Numbered from the stretch's first letter, positions 36,649 to 46,358 are shown. The stretch: 64,000 nt of DNA from Nocardioides marinus (GCA_019801415.1 JAHVJD010000009.1:1-64000); one strand, 5' to 3'. Numbers and translations are program-made. Notes: generated from the sequence alone by a model not told the origin.

Positions 36649-36692
36649 GTTTCAGCTTCCTTGTCGGGAGGCCCTTGGCGCTGCGGCGGATA

Positions 36693-36723
36693 CGAAAAAA
36701 CCGCCAGCGGGCTGCGGGCGGTT
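36693..36723 (-). terminator. Attenuator terminator in the aroG leader
   Basis: AACCGCC (minus, plus 36717-36723) pairs with GGCGGTT (plus 36699-36705) across an 11-nt loop and is followed by TTTTTT. It lies between the leader peptide and the aroG start, in the position of an attenuator. UGGUAU (Trp-Tyr codons in the leader) is complementary to AUACCA just before the stem. Confidence 0.8.
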
Positions 36724-36754
36724 GGTGGTATCCTGGTGCGTTTCCTGACTGTCC

Positions 36755-36832
36755 TCAGAACGCGCTGACCCCTCCGTCCGCCATGTGGCGCGGATAAAAG
36801 AAATACCAGAATGCGGCATAGCTACGGGTCAT
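36755..36832 (-). CDS. Aromatic leader peptide of the DAHP synthase attenuator
   Basis: This is a 25-aa open reading frame beginning MTRSYAAFWYFFYPRH and ending with VSAF. Six of residues 8-13 are Phe, Trp, Tyr (FWYFFY), and two more aromatics occur, so it carries one Trp, three Tyr and four Phe codons. It is followed by a terminator and then aroG. This is the layout of a ribosome-mediated attenuator sensing charged aromatic tRNAs. The predicted promoter places the transcription start at or next to the ATG, so the peptide may be leaderless, as known for the S. meliloti trpL leader. Confidence 0.85.
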   Translation of the reverse strand: MTRSYAAFWYFFYPRHMADGGVSAF

Positions 36833-36839
36833 GGGTCGG

Positions 36840-36868
36840 ACGCTAGCGAAGATTCGCGCAGCTGTCAC
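36840..36868 (-). promoter_or_regulatory. Promoter candidate for the aroG leader transcript
   Basis: On the minus strand GTGACA, 17-bp spacer, TAGCGT. The predicted start site falls within a few bases of the leader ATG at 36832. The -10 matches consensus only at three positions, so this is tentative. Confidence 0.4.
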
Positions 36869-36953
36869 CCCCGAAAATCCGCGTCGTTCCTCCCCCACCT
36901 GCGAGCAGGAGATCGCGCAGCCGCACCCCCGAGGCGGCCCCCATGAAAAGGAA

Positions 36954-36979
36954 CAGGCCCCCCGCTGCGGGAGGGTCTG
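36954..36979 (-). terminator. Terminator candidate after the first chemoreceptor
   Basis: A GC-rich imperfect hairpin lies about 22 nt past the stop, followed on the minus strand by TTCCTTTTC. Confidence 0.45.
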
Positions 36980-37001
36980 TCCAAAACGTCGTGCGGTGGC
37001 T

Positions 37002-39407
37002 TCAGAAGTCCTGCCACAGATCGCGGGCAGCGTTGCCGCTGGTTGCGGCCACGGCCACCGGCGCCGGGCTGGCCTCGATCTGCCAGTCGGCCTCGCCATG
37101 GGCGGAAATCACCGCCTCGGCCGGAGCCTCCTCGGCAAGCGGCACCGCGCCCTCGGCGACCTGGAAGCGGGCCACCAGGCTCGCCAGCTTGTTGGCGTCG
37201 CCCTTCAGCATGTGGCCGGCGGCGGTGGCCTCTTCGACCATGGCGGCGTTCTGCTGGGTCACCTGATCCAGCTGGGTCATGCCGGTGTTGATCTCAGCGA
37301 GGCCGGTGGACTGTTCCGCGGCGCCCTCGGCGATCTCGGAGACGAGCTGCGAGATATGGCTGACCCGGCCCGCGATGGATTGCAGCGCCTGACCTGCGCG
37401 GCCGACCAGATCGACCCCCTGTTCCACCTGCCGCGAGCTGTCGCTGATGAGGGTCTTGATCTCCATCGCCGCATCCGAGGAGCGTTGCGCCAGGGCGCGC
37501 ACCTCGCTGGCCACCACCGCGAAGCCCCGGCCGGCTTCCCCGGCCCTGGCAGCTTCGACCCCGGCATTCAGCGCCAGCAGATTGGTCTGGAAGGCGATAT
37601 CGTCGATCACCCCGATGATCTGCGAGATCCGGTTCGAGCTTTCCTCGATGCCGCTCATGGCGGTCACCGCGCTTTGCACCACCTCGCCGCTGTCGGCAGC
37701 CTCGTTGCGGGCTTCCTGCACCGTGGCCTCGACGTTGCGCGCGCCTTCCGCGGCGGACTGAACGCTGGCGGTCAGCTCATCCAGCGCGGCGGCGGTCTGC
37801 TCGAGCGTCGCGGCCTGGCTTTCGGTGCGATGCGACAGGTCATCCGATGCCTGGCTGATCTCGGCGGCGCCATTGCGAATGCTGGCGGAGGCTTCGATCA
37901 CCTGCTGCACGGTGGCGTTCAGATTGTCGATCGACCCGTTGAAATCCGCGCGCAGCTGCTCGTAATCCTCGGGGAACGGCTCTGCGATGCGGATCGCCAG
38001 ATCGCCCTGCGACAGCCGGGAGAGGCGCTCGCTCAGCTGCTGGACAACGCCAGCCAGCTCGGCGTCCTTGCTCTCGGCCTTGCGCTTCTCGGCCTCCTGC
38101 ATCTTGACCAGCTCGTCGCGGAACTTCTCCAGGGCCCGCGCCATCTCTCCGACTTCGTCGCCGCGGGACTGGCCATGGATCTCGACCGCGTTGTTGCCTT
38201 CTGCCAGCCCCCGCATCGACACCACGATCCGGCGGATGCCCTTGGCGATGCCGGAACCGGTCACCAGCGCCATCACCGCACCGATCAGGATGGCCGCCGC
38301 GATGGCCGCCGGAATCATGATCCGGGTCTGCGCCGCGATTTCCTCGCTGACGGCGCGGCGCGCGGCCTTGGTTTCCATCGCCTGCGCCTTCAGCGACTGC
38401 ATGGTGGCGCGGAAGCTGTCAAAATACGCCTTGCCCTGCCCCTGCGCGACGAAATCCGCCATGTCATCCATCGTCGCCGCATCGCCGATCTCCTGGCGCA
38501 GCTGGATCATCGGCACCGCGACTTCCTTGCGCCAGTTGTCGATGGTCTCCGAGGCAGCGTTCAGCCGGTCCATCTGGGTCTTGTCCTCCAGCAGGGAGAG
38601 GCGCAGCGAGCTCAGCACCGAGCGCAACCGGCTGCTGCCCTCCATGAAGGGGGTCAGGAAGGCCCGGTCTCCGGCCAGCAGATAGCCCCGCATGCCGGTT
38701 TCCATGTCGACGGCGGCCGCCATCAGGTCCTTGGCGCTGCTGATCACCTCATGGGTCTGTTCAACCGCCTCCAGCGCGGTTTTCAGGTACTCCGGGTCGG
38801 CGATGCCCGCCGTGACCAGCGACGAGAACGTATTGCGGCGATCGGCGAGGTTCACCTCTTCCTCTTCGATGACGCGGGCAACCTCGGCGCGGAACTCCTC
38901 GAAGAACACCCGGCCGCGCGACTTCTTCACCTCGGCCGCCATGTCATTCATCGTCATCGCGTCGCCGATTTCCTGCCGCAGGGTAATCGCCGCGGTCGCA
39001 ACGGTTTCCTGCCAGCCGTTGAGGATTTCCTCGGCTTCATCGAGATCCGCCAACAAGGCGTCATTGCCGGCCGCGAGGCTGCGCAGGGTCGCCAGCGCCT
39101 CGGCGACCTCGGCCTTACCGGCCTCGTAGGGTTCCAGGTATTCCTCGCGCCCCGCCAGAAGATAGCCGCGCAGGCCCGCCTCCATACCGGCGGCGGCAAC
39201 AGCCAGTTCCTGCGCCTCGCCGAGAATTTCCTGGGCATGCGCCACATCGGCGGCCGCTTTTTCCATCCGGCCGAGATCGTTGACCGCCATCACCCCGACA
39301 CCAAGAACCAGCAGCAGCGGGAACAGCGCGACTGAGACGATTTTCGACTTGGTACTGAGGTTTGCCAGAGAGAACCGCCTGGCCGCGGAAGGCTTATTCT
39401 TCTTCAT
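37002..39407 (-). CDS. Methyl-accepting chemotaxis protein with tandem CHASE3-like sensor
   Basis: The 801-aa protein has TM1 (about 22-42), a large periplasmic region to about 360, TM2 (about 364-387), HAMP, and the MCP signalling domain with its hairpin tip ([20 protein letters not shown]). The sensor holds two copies of a CHASE3-like module in exact 160-residue register: [12 protein letters not shown] near 75 and 235, and LRQEIGDA near 143 and 303. The C-terminus ends LWQDF, which fits the xWxxF pentapeptide that tethers CheR and CheB. No che genes are adjacent. The ATG at 39407 follows GGACGGA. Confidence 0.9.
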   Translation of the reverse strand: MKKNKPSAARRFSLANLSTKSKIVSVALFPLLLVLGVGVMAVNDLGRMEKAAADVAHAQEILGEAQELAVAAAGMEAGLRGYLLAGREEYLEPYEAGKAEVAEALATLRSLAAGNDALLADLDEAEEILNGWQETVATAAITLRQEIGDAMTMNDMAAEVKKSRGRVFFEEFRAEVARVIEEEEVNLADRRNTFSSLVTAGIADPEYLKTALEAVEQTHEVISSAKDLMAAAVDMETGMRGYLLAGDRAFLTPFMEGSSRLRSVLSSLRLSLLEDKTQMDRLNAASETIDNWRKEVAVPMIQLRQEIGDAATMDDMADFVAQGQGKAYFDSFRATMQSLKAQAMETKAARRAVSEEIAAQTRIMIPAAIAAAILIGAVMALVTGSGIAKGIRRIVVSMRGLAEGNNAVEIHGQSRGDEVGEMARALEKFRDELVKMQEAEKRKAESKDAELAGVVQQLSERLSRLSQGDLAIRIAEPFPEDYEQLRADFNGSIDNLNATVQQVIEASASIRNGAAEISQASDDLSHRTESQAATLEQTAAALDELTASVQSAAEGARNVEATVQEARNEAADSGEVVQSAVTAMSGIEESSNRISQIIGVIDDIAFQTNLLALNAGVEAARAGEAGRGFAVVASEVRALAQRSSDAAMEIKTLISDSSRQVEQGVDLVGRAGQALQSIAGRVSHISQLVSEIAEGAAEQSTGLAEINTGMTQLDQVTQQNAAMVEEATAAGHMLKGDANKLASLVARFQVAEGAVPLAEEAPAEAVISAHGEADWQIEASPAPVAVAATSGNAARDLWQDF

Positions 39408-39522
39408 CACATCCGTCCCGGTGCATTCACAGATGCGGCAGTCAAAACAGAAGAAACTTACCAATCCCTTTCCCGCATAGGTAATTTGTGGGTATGCATA
39501 CTTTTGCCGCGCAAAAGAAAAA

Positions 39523-39546
39523 CCCCCGCTCCGGGCGGAGCGGGGG
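39523..39546 (-). terminator. Intrinsic terminator of the alpha ribosomal operon
   Basis: CCCCCGCTCC and GGAGCGGGGG form a perfect 10-bp stem with loop GGGC, and TTTTTCTTTT follows on the minus strand. It is 32 nt past the rplQ stop. Confidence 0.92.
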
Positions 39547-39577
39547 CAGACAGTCAGACCCTGGGGTCCGGCACGTC

Positions 39578-40006
39578 TTATTCTTCGGCGTCGGCTGCCG
39601 CTTCCTCGGCTGCCAGGCGGGCCTTGTCGGCGGCGCCTTTGGCGGAGGTGTCACGGTCGACGAACTCGATGATCGCCATCGGAGCCATGTCACCGTAACG
39701 GAAGCCGGCCTTCAGGATGCGAACGTAGCCGCCCTGACGGTCCTTGTAGCGCGGGCCCAGAACCTCGAACAGTTTCGCGACGTCCTTGTCCTCTTTCAGG
39801 CGGGCTGCGGCCTGACGACGGGCGTGCAGATCGCCGCGTTTTGCCAGGGTGATCAGTTTTTCAACGATCGGGCGCAGTTCTTTTGCCTTGGGCAGGGTGG
39901 TCTTGATCTGCTCGTGCTCGATCAGCGAGCCGGCCATGTTGGCGAACAGGGCCTTGCGGTGCTCATGAGTACGGTTCAGGCGGCGATAACCACGTGCGTG
40001 ACGCAT
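39578..40006 (-). CDS. rplQ: 50S ribosomal protein L17
   Basis: The 142-aa L17 starts [20 protein letters not shown] and has the core [15 protein letters not shown]. It carries an acidic, Ala/Glu-rich C-terminal extension (about residues 120-142), common in alphaproteobacteria. It is the last gene of the alpha operon, 138 bp after rpoA. Confidence 0.96.
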   Translation of the reverse strand: MRHARGYRRLNRTHEHRKALFANMAGSLIEHEQIKTTLPKAKELRPIVEKLITLAKRGDLHARRQAAARLKEDKDVAKLFEVLGPRYKDRQGGYVRILKAGFRYGDMAPMAIIEFVDRDTSAKGAADKARLAAEEAAADAEE

Positions 40007-40144
40007 TTTTCAGTTCCTTCACTTTGCGTTTTGCTTTGTCAGGCAGCTGATGCGTGTCAGCCACTCACCTTGGGGCGGGTGCCCATGTCTTCCCCGGCCG
40101 GTCCGGGCATTGAAGAGGAGGGCCGAAGCCCCCCTCAAAACGGT

Positions 40145-41161
40145 TTAGAAGCTGTCTTCGAACTTCTTGGCCAGATCTTCGATGTTGTCCGGCGGCCAGT
40201 CCTCGACGTCCATCCCGAGGTGCAGGCCCATGCCCGACAGAACCTCTTTGATCTCGTTCAGCGACTTGCGGCCGAAGTTCGGGGTGCGCAGCATCTCGGC
40301 TTCGGTCTTCTGGATCAGGTCGCCGATGTAGACGATGTTGTCGTTCTTCAGGCAGTTTGCCGAACGCACGGACAGTTCCAGCTCGTCCACTTTCTTCAGC
40401 AGAAGCGGGTTGAACTCGAGACCGTCGTCCTCGTCCTGGCGGCCAGCCGATTCCGGCTCGTCGAAGTTGACGAAGATCGACAGCTGATCCTGCAGGATGC
40501 GGGCGGCGAAAGCCACGGCATCATCCGGGGTGATGGAACCGTCGGTTTCCACCTTCATGGTCAGCTTGTCATAGTCCAGCACCTGGCCCTCACGGGTGGG
40601 CTGCACGTCATAGGAGACCTTCTTGACCGGCGAGTAGATCGCGTCGATCGGGATCAGGCCGATCGGCGCGTCTTCCGGCTTGTTCTTGTCGGCAGAGACA
40701 TAGCCCTTGCCGGTGTTCACGGTCAGTTCCATGAACAGGTCGGCACCGTCGTCCAGGTGGCAAATCACGTGGTCGCGGTTCAGAACCTCGATGCCGGCGG
40801 TTTCGGCGATGTCACCGGCGGTGACGACAGCCGGACCTTTGGCATTGATCGACAGGCGCTTGGGGCCTTCGACTTCCATGCGCAGGGACACGCCCTTGAG
40901 GTTCAGGATGATGTCGGTGACGTCTTCACGGACACCGGCAACGCTGGAAAATTCATGCAGTACATTGTCGATCTGCACGCTGGTGATGGCGGCGCCTTGC
41001 AGCGAGCTCATCAGAACGCGGCGCAGCGCGTTGCCCAGGGTCAGGCCGAAACCGCGCTCCAGCGGCTCTGCTACAACGGTGGCCTGACGTGCAGGATCGT
41101 TGCCCGGCTTCACTTCCAGCTGTGCCGGTTTGATCAGCTCTGCCCAGTTCTTGTGGATCAT
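40145..41161 (-). CDS. rpoA: RNA polymerase alpha subunit
   Basis: The 338-aa subunit starts [20 protein letters not shown] and has the N-terminal assembly domain ([20 protein letters not shown]) and the C-terminal domain ([26 protein letters not shown]). Its ATG at 41161 is internal to a longer frame with a spurious extension. It sits between rpsK and rplQ. Confidence 0.97.
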   Translation of the reverse strand: MIHKNWAELIKPAQLEVKPGNDPARQATVVAEPLERGFGLTLGNALRRVLMSSLQGAAITSVQIDNVLHEFSSVAGVREDVTDIILNLKGVSLRMEVEGPKRLSINAKGPAVVTAGDIAETAGIEVLNRDHVICHLDDGADLFMELTVNTGKGYVSADKNKPEDAPIGLIPIDAIYSPVKKVSYDVQPTREGQVLDYDKLTMKVETDGSITPDDAVAFAARILQDQLSIFVNFDEPESAGRQDEDDGLEFNPLLLKKVDELELSVRSANCLKNDNIVYIGDLIQKTEAEMLRTPNFGRKSLNEIKEVLSGMGLHLGMDVEDWPPDNIEDLAKKFEDSF

Positions 41162-41275
41162 GCGTACCCTCCATTCCTGTCCTTGCCCCATGTCCAAAAG
41201 GCCAAGGACGCCCGAGGTTTAAATGACGCACTGGGGCCCTGCGAATCAAGCGGGGCCCCAGCAAAAATATTATTC

Positions 41276-41665
41276 TTAGACGCGACGGCGCTTCGGCGGG
41301 CGGCAGCCGTTGTGTGCGATCGGGGTCACATCACGGATCGAGGTGATGTTGAAACCGATGGCGGCCAGCGCGCGCAGAGCCGATTCACGGCCCGAACCGG
41401 GGCCCTGAACTTCGACTTCCAAGGTTTTCACACCGTGATCCTGGGCTTTCTTGCCCGCGTCCTCGGCAGCCATCTGGGCCGCGTAAGGCGTGGATTTCCG
41501 CGAGCCTTTGAAGCCCATGGTGCCGGCGGACGACCAGGAGATCGCGTTGCCCTGCACGTCGGAGATCAGGATTTTGGTGTTGTTGAACGACGAGTTCACA
41601 TGAGCAACGCCGGAAGCGATGTTCTTGCGCTCTTTACGCTTAATGCGAGTCTTATCACGTGCCAT
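41276..41665 (-). CDS. rpsK: 30S ribosomal protein S11
   Basis: The 129-aa S11 starts [19 protein letters not shown] and ends [17 protein letters not shown], the conserved C-terminus. It sits between rpsM and rpoA. Confidence 0.97.
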   Translation of the reverse strand: MARDKTRIKRKERKNIASGVAHVNSSFNNTKILISDVQGNAISWSSAGTMGFKGSRKSTPYAAQMAAEDAGKKAQDHGVKTLEVEVQGPGSGRESALRALAAIGFNITSIRDVTPIAHNGCRPPKRRRV

Positions 41666-41680
41666 TGATCAATGCCCCCC

Positions 41681-42049
41681 TTACTTCTTCTTGCCGGCGA
41701 TCGGCTTGGCCGGGCCCTTGCGGGTACGGGCGTTGGTGTGGGTACGCTGACCGCGGACCGGCAGGTTGCGACGGTGGCGCAGGCCACGGTAGCAGCCCAG
41801 GTCCATCAGGCGCTTGATGTTCATGGTCACTTCACGGCGCAGGTCGCCTTCGACGGTGTAGTTGGCGTCGATGTGCTCGCGCACGGCCAGAACTTCAGCG
41901 TCGGACAGTTCGTTCACACGACGGGTTTCGTCGATGCCCACGGCTTCGCAGATCGCTTTGGCCGAGGTTGTACCGATACCGGTGATGTAGGTGAGGGCGA
42001 TGGGAACCCGCTTTGCAGTCGGGATGTTAACGCCGGCAATACGTGCCAC
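41681..42049 (-). CDS. rpsM: 30S ribosomal protein S13
   Basis: The 122-aa S13 has [15 protein letters not shown] at the N-terminus and [19 protein letters not shown]. The start codon is GTG with GGAAA upstream. It is the first gene of the alpha operon, 282 bp after adk, with its own leader containing a hairpin. Confidence 0.97.
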   Translation of the reverse strand: MARIAGVNIPTAKRVPIALTYITGIGTTSAKAICEAVGIDETRRVNELSDAEVLAVREHIDANYTVEGDLRREVTMNIKRLMDLGCYRGLRHRRNLPVRGQRTHTNARTRKGPAKPIAGKKK

Positions 42050-42071
42050 GTGTCACTTTCCTTTTGGTTGC

Positions 42072-42097
42072 GGTTCCGTAATGCCGGAACCTTTTTT
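42072..42097 (+). terminator. Terminator-like hairpin upstream of rpsM, oriented antisense
   Basis: GGTTCCG and CGGAACC form a perfect 7-bp stem with loop TAATGC, followed on the plus strand by TTTTTT. It lies 23 nt upstream of the rpsM start. On the minus strand the same stem is a leader hairpin without a T-tract. Confidence 0.5.
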
Positions 42098-42277
42098 CAC
42101 AACACTTGACCGTAGCAGGGCGCCAGAGGGTCCAGCATTTCGAGGTAGTATGGCAGGCAAACGAATCTGCCCGCCGGGAATCATTCCCAGAAGGGATGGG
42201 GCTGGGTATTTGGAAATTGCAGCAAGGTCAACCCGCGATCTGCCCGCAGCCGCCGACGCGGCGAAGCTGAAAAGCAA

Positions 42278-42308
42278 AACACCCCGCACCACGATGGCAC
42301 AGGGTGTT
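42278..42308 (-). terminator. Terminator after adk
   Basis: AACACCC pairs with GGGTGTT across a long loop that can itself pair in part, followed by TTTTGCTTTT on the minus strand. It is about 23 nt past the adk stop. The rest of the gap to rpsM (about 42110-42270) shows nothing I can assign. Confidence 0.65.
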
Positions 42309-42330
42309 CGATGTCCGGCGCTGGCCGCGC

Positions 42331-42908
42331 TTACTCGCCCAGGATCCAGGCGATGGATTTCTGCACCTCGTCGATCGAGGCCATGCCGTCCAGGCGCTGC
42401 AGGTTGCCCTTGGCCCAGTAATAGCCGATCAGCGGCGAGGTCTTCTTGTAGTATTCCATCAGGCGGATACGCACGGCCTCTTCGGTGTCGTCGGCGCGCG
42501 CCTCCTTGCCGGCAGCGCGGGCTTCGGCGGCGCGGTTCACGATGCGCTGCACCAGCACCTCGTCATCCACCTGCATTTCGATCACCGCGTCCAGCTTGAG
42601 GTCCATCTCCGCCAGCAACTTCTCCAGCGCGTCCGCCTGCGGCAGAGTGCGCGGGAAACCGTCGAAGATGAAACCGCCGTCGGAGCCTTCCTGCAGACGC
42701 TCGCGGATCAGGCCGATCACGATCTGATCGGTGACCAGCTTGCCCTCAGCCATGATGGCGGCAACCTTCTTGCCCATCTCGGTGCCCGAAGACTGTGCTG
42801 CGCGCAGCATGTCGCCGGTGGAAAGCTGGGTCATGTTGCGGGTTTCGACCAGGTGGCTGGCCTGCGTTCCTTTGCCTGCGCCCGGCGGGCCCAGCAGAAT
42901 AATATTGG

Positions 42909-42912
<4 letters not shown>
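42331..42912 (-). CDS. adk: Adenylate kinase
   Basis: The 193-aa enzyme has the P-loop [13 protein letters not shown], the [10 protein letters not shown] motif and [13 protein letters not shown]. It is the short form, without the zinc LID insertion. It overlaps secY by ATGA, as is common in the spc operon. Confidence 0.96.
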
Positions 42913-44273
<1,361 letters not shown>

Positions 44274-44386
44274 GAAAAGGTCTCTTCTTTAGCGAAAACG
44301 CCGCCCGGAACCGTTTTCCGGCTCGGGCGGCGTAATGGGAAAACTCGTAGGCCTATGTAAGCGGCATTGGCGCCGCTCACAAGCGC

Positions 44387-44857
44387 TTACTCGGTGGCGG
44401 TTGCGTTTGCCGCGGTGAGGGTGCCGCCCGCCTTGGCCACGGCCTCAACGGCGGCCTTGGAGGCGCCGGTGACCGCGATGGTTGCCTTGGCAGTGATTTC
44501 ACCCTTGGCCAGCACGCGGATGCCGTCCAGCTTGCGACGCACCAGGCCGGATGCAACCAGCGAATCCTCGGTGATCGAGCCGGCGTCCAGCTTGCCTGCG
44601 TCGATGAACTTCTGGATCAGGCCCAGGTTGACGACAGCGTATTCCTTGCGGTTCGGCTTGTTGAAGCCGCGCTTGGGCAGACGCTGGTAGAGGGGCATCT
44701 GGCCGCCTTCGTAGCCGTTGATCGAAACGCCCGAACGGGATTTCTGACCTTTGATACCACGGCCACCCATTTTACCCTTGCCGGAGCCGGGGCCACGGCC
44801 AACGCGGGTGCGTTTCTTGGATGCGCCGGGATTGTCGCGCAGTTCGTGCAGTTTCAT
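44387..44857 (-). CDS. rplO: 50S ribosomal protein L15
   Basis: The 156-aa L15 starts [20 protein letters not shown] and has [19 protein letters not shown] placed the start at 44857; the frame runs further upstream but is not L15. The gene begins a new transcription unit separated from rpmD by the DUF1127 cassette and three terminators. Confidence 0.97.
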   Translation of the reverse strand: MKLHELRDNPGASKKRTRVGRGPGSGKGKMGGRGIKGQKSRSGVSINGYEGGQMPLYQRLPKRGFNKPNRKEYAVVNLGLIQKFIDAGKLDAGSITEDSLVASGLVRRKLDGIRVLAKGEITAKATIAVTGASKAAVEAVAKAGGTLTAANATATE

Positions 44858-44953
44858 GTCGCTTCTCCTTGCCGGATGTGACCCCCGAAGCGTGATGGGC
44901 CAAACACGGCGTTTCTTGATTGGTGATTCCGTGGCGCATGACGCCACCGGGGG

Positions 44954-44982
44954 CGTATAGACCTGTTGCGCCACGGGATCAA
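44954..44982 (-). promoter_or_regulatory. Promoter candidate for rplO-secY-adk
   Basis: On the minus strand TTGATC, 17-bp spacer, TATACG, about 95 nt upstream of the rplO start. It restarts transcription after the DUF1127 terminators. Confidence 0.6.
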
Positions 44983-45310
44983 GCCCCGCGGCCGCCAGCT
45001 GATGCGCCCGTGCTGCGCCAAAGCGCCCTGCGCTGGCGATAGCTCCCTTTTTGCTGTGCTTCCGCCTTGGTGTCTCTGCTTGTCGACCATTAAAGGGTGG
45101 CGGCGCCGCCGGGTGGAGATGGGATGGGGCGTAACCCCCATGCGAATAACGCGTCAGCCGCGCTCCGGGTGCCATGCCGAAGCCCAATTCCAGGTGCCGG
45201 GTGTGTCAGGCCCGGCGGTTGACCATGATCGGGTTTGAGACTGCCAGACCTGGGTTAACACCGCGTGGGAGCGGCGTACGCGACCCACGCAACGGCCCCG
45301 GGACGGGCAC
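44983..45310. other. Unassigned GC-rich stretch between DUF1127 gene and rplO promoter
   Basis: No open frame here resembles a protein and no known RNA was recognised. It holds a perfect 7-bp stem GCGTGGG (45263-45269) with CCCACGC (45284-45290) whose loop itself folds (GCG TA CGC). It may be a degraded gene or an uncharacterised RNA. Confidence 0.4.
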
Positions 45311-45319
45311 TGCAGAAAA

Positions 45320-45401
45320 CAAAAACGCCCCTGCCGATTGGCAGGGGCGCTTTTGCGCCGGTTCCCGGAGAGGGAGGAGGATCCGGGGGCGGCGAAAGGG
45401 A
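45320..45401 (-). ncRNA. CcsR-like anti-Shine-Dalgarno RNA, 3'UTR of DUF1127 gene 1
   Basis: On the minus strand, 14 nt past the stop codon, CCCGGA and TCCGGG (45364-45369, 45382-45387) form a 6-bp stem whose 12-nt loop exposes CCTCCTCCC (45372-45380). An intrinsic terminator follows 14 nt later. CCUCCUCCC loops downstream of DUF1127 genes define the CcsR RNAs of Rhodobacter sphaeroides and the wider cuckoo family. The paralogue at 45798-45882 has the same layout. The ends are estimates. Confidence 0.7.
45326..45349 (-). terminator. Intrinsic terminator of DUF1127 gene 1
   Basis: CGCCCCTGCC and GGCAGGGGCG form a perfect 10-bp stem with loop GATT, followed on the minus strand by TTTTTGTTTTC. 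Confidence 0.92.
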
Positions 45402-45617
45402 TTACTTGCCGTAGACATGTTCTCGCGCAGCGCCCGGAATGGCACAGCGGGTCAGACCGATGTCATCCAGCTCACGGTCCGACATGGACCGCAGCGCGTC
45501 GACGGTGAGGCGGTATTCGCGGCGCAGTTTCCATGCGCGCAGGGCGGCAGCGGCAAAACCGCCCACACGAGCCAGAATGCCCGAGGAAGCAGGTGCCGAA
45601 ACAGTTGAATAAGCCAT
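45402..45617 (-). CDS. DUF1127 small protein 1
   Basis: The 71-aa protein has the arginine-rich C-terminal DUF1127 motif RSMSDRELDDIGLTRCAI and a YRLTVDAL helix. DUF1127 proteins in alphaproteobacteria bind RNA-related or kinase partners; in R. sphaeroides CcaF1 is coupled to maturation of the CcsR RNAs that follow it. Here a CcsR-like hairpin and a terminator follow directly. The start ATG is preceded by AAGGAAAC. Its length equals the paralogue's. Confidence 0.88.
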   Translation of the reverse strand: MAYSTVSAPASSGILARVGGFAAAALRAWKLRREYRLTVDALRSMSDRELDDIGLTRCAIPGAAREHVYGK

Positions 45618-45695
45618 TGTTCTTGTTTCCTTTGCATCGGAGCCGGAAACGGTTTCCGGTCGCAGCTGATGATCTGTTCGCTTGTCGTGCAGCGG

Positions 45696-45723
45696 AAATA
45701 GGGACGCGACCGGCTGCCTTCAA
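45696..45723 (-). promoter_or_regulatory. RpoH-like promoter of DUF1127 gene 1
   Basis: On the minus strand TTGAAG (TTG at plus 45721-45723) and CTATTT (plus 45696-45701) are separated so that TTG is 22 nt from CTATTT. The identical TTG-N19-CTATTT spacing recurs upstream of DUF1127 gene 2. CTATnT -10 elements are typical of RpoH-type promoters in Rhodobacter. Confidence 0.55.
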
Positions 45724-45797
45724 CCGCCGCTTTGGTCTGGCCGCCATGCCCGGAATGCATGGCTAGGGCCATTGAAATCCGGGCGCTGTCACCAGCC

Positions 45798-45882
45798 AAA
45801 AGAAAACGCCCCTGCCCGGCGTCGGGCAGAGGCGTTTTGGTCCGGACCTGAGGGAGGAGGAGAAAGGTCCGGGAAGGGGAAT
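45798..45882 (-). ncRNA. CcsR-like anti-Shine-Dalgarno RNA, 3'UTR of DUF1127 gene 2
   Basis: On the minus strand, 10 nt past the stop codon, CCGGACCT and AGGTCCGG (45842-45849, 45865-45872) form an 8-bp stem whose 15-nt loop exposes CTCCTCCTCCC. The intrinsic terminator follows after 3 nt. Same design as the copy downstream of DUF1127 gene 1, with different stem sequence but conserved loop, which argues for a conserved RNA and not chance. Confidence 0.75.
45803..45838 (-). terminator. Intrinsic terminator of DUF1127 gene 2
   Basis: A 15-pair stem (one C-A mismatch) between 45803-45817 and 45824-45838, loop of 6 nt, and CTTTT on the minus strand after the stem's own T-run. Confidence 0.9.
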
Positions 45883-46098
45883 TCAGTGGCCGTAGACGTG
45901 CTGGCGGGCGATGTCTGCGATGTCGCCACGGCGGACGCCGATGTCGGACAGTTCGCGGTCGCTCAGGCCGTCCAGCTCGTTGTAGGTGCGCTGGTACTCG
46001 CGCGCCTTTTCCCAGCCGGTCTTCACGGCCTCAAAGGCGTGACGAATACGGGCGGTCAGGGACAGGGCGGGGGTGGAAGAAAGAACATGTGCCATCAT
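45883..46098 (-). CDS. DUF1127 small protein 2
   Basis: The 71-aa protein shares the C-terminal LSDRELSDIGVRRGDI and ARQHVYGH with DUF1127 gene 1, which ends AREHVYGK. The ATG at 46098 has AGGA 5 nt upstream and gives the same length as the paralogue; 46095 is possible. The pair probably arose by duplication. A CcsR-like hairpin and terminator follow. Confidence 0.88.
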   Translation of the reverse strand: MMAHVLSSTPALSLTARIRHAFEAVKTGWEKAREYQRTYNELDGLSDRELSDIGVRRGDIADIARQHVYGH

Positions 46099-46166
46099 TA
46101 AGATCCTTGTGTCTGAGCCGGGCCTATTCCCGGCGGTGCTTGTGTTGGTCTTTTCTTGTGACACCG

Positions 46167-46194
46167 AAATAGGAAATACCGTTGGCGATAACAA
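46167..46194 (-). promoter_or_regulatory. RpoH-like promoter of DUF1127 gene 2
   Basis: TTG (plus 46192-46194) and CTATTT (plus 46167-46172) on the minus strand with the same 22-nt TTG-to-CTATTT distance as the paralogue's promoter. The flanks otherwise differ, which supports functional constraint. Confidence 0.55.
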
Positions 46195-46300
46195 TTGCCG
46201 GTTCGGTCTGTCCGCTATGCGGCGGATGCAAGGGCCCTTGCCAGGCAGTTAAGCCTCCGCTTCCCCTGCCCTCGCCCGCCGCTCAGGGCGGCGCAACGAA

Positions 46301-46329
46301 AAACGCCCCCGGCAGAACCGGGGGCGTTT
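46301..46329 (-). terminator. Intrinsic terminator closing the spc block after rpmD
   Basis: A perfect 12-bp stem (46301-46312 with 46318-46329), 5-nt loop, T-tract TTTTTCGTTG on the minus strand, 30 nt past the rpmD stop. Confidence 0.92.
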
Positions 46330-46358
46330 TCCTAGATCAGTCGCGAAAGAGGGGCGTC

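Noticed and set aside
36831-39335. An 834-aa plus-strand frame over the first chemoreceptor
   Set aside because: Antisense shadow.
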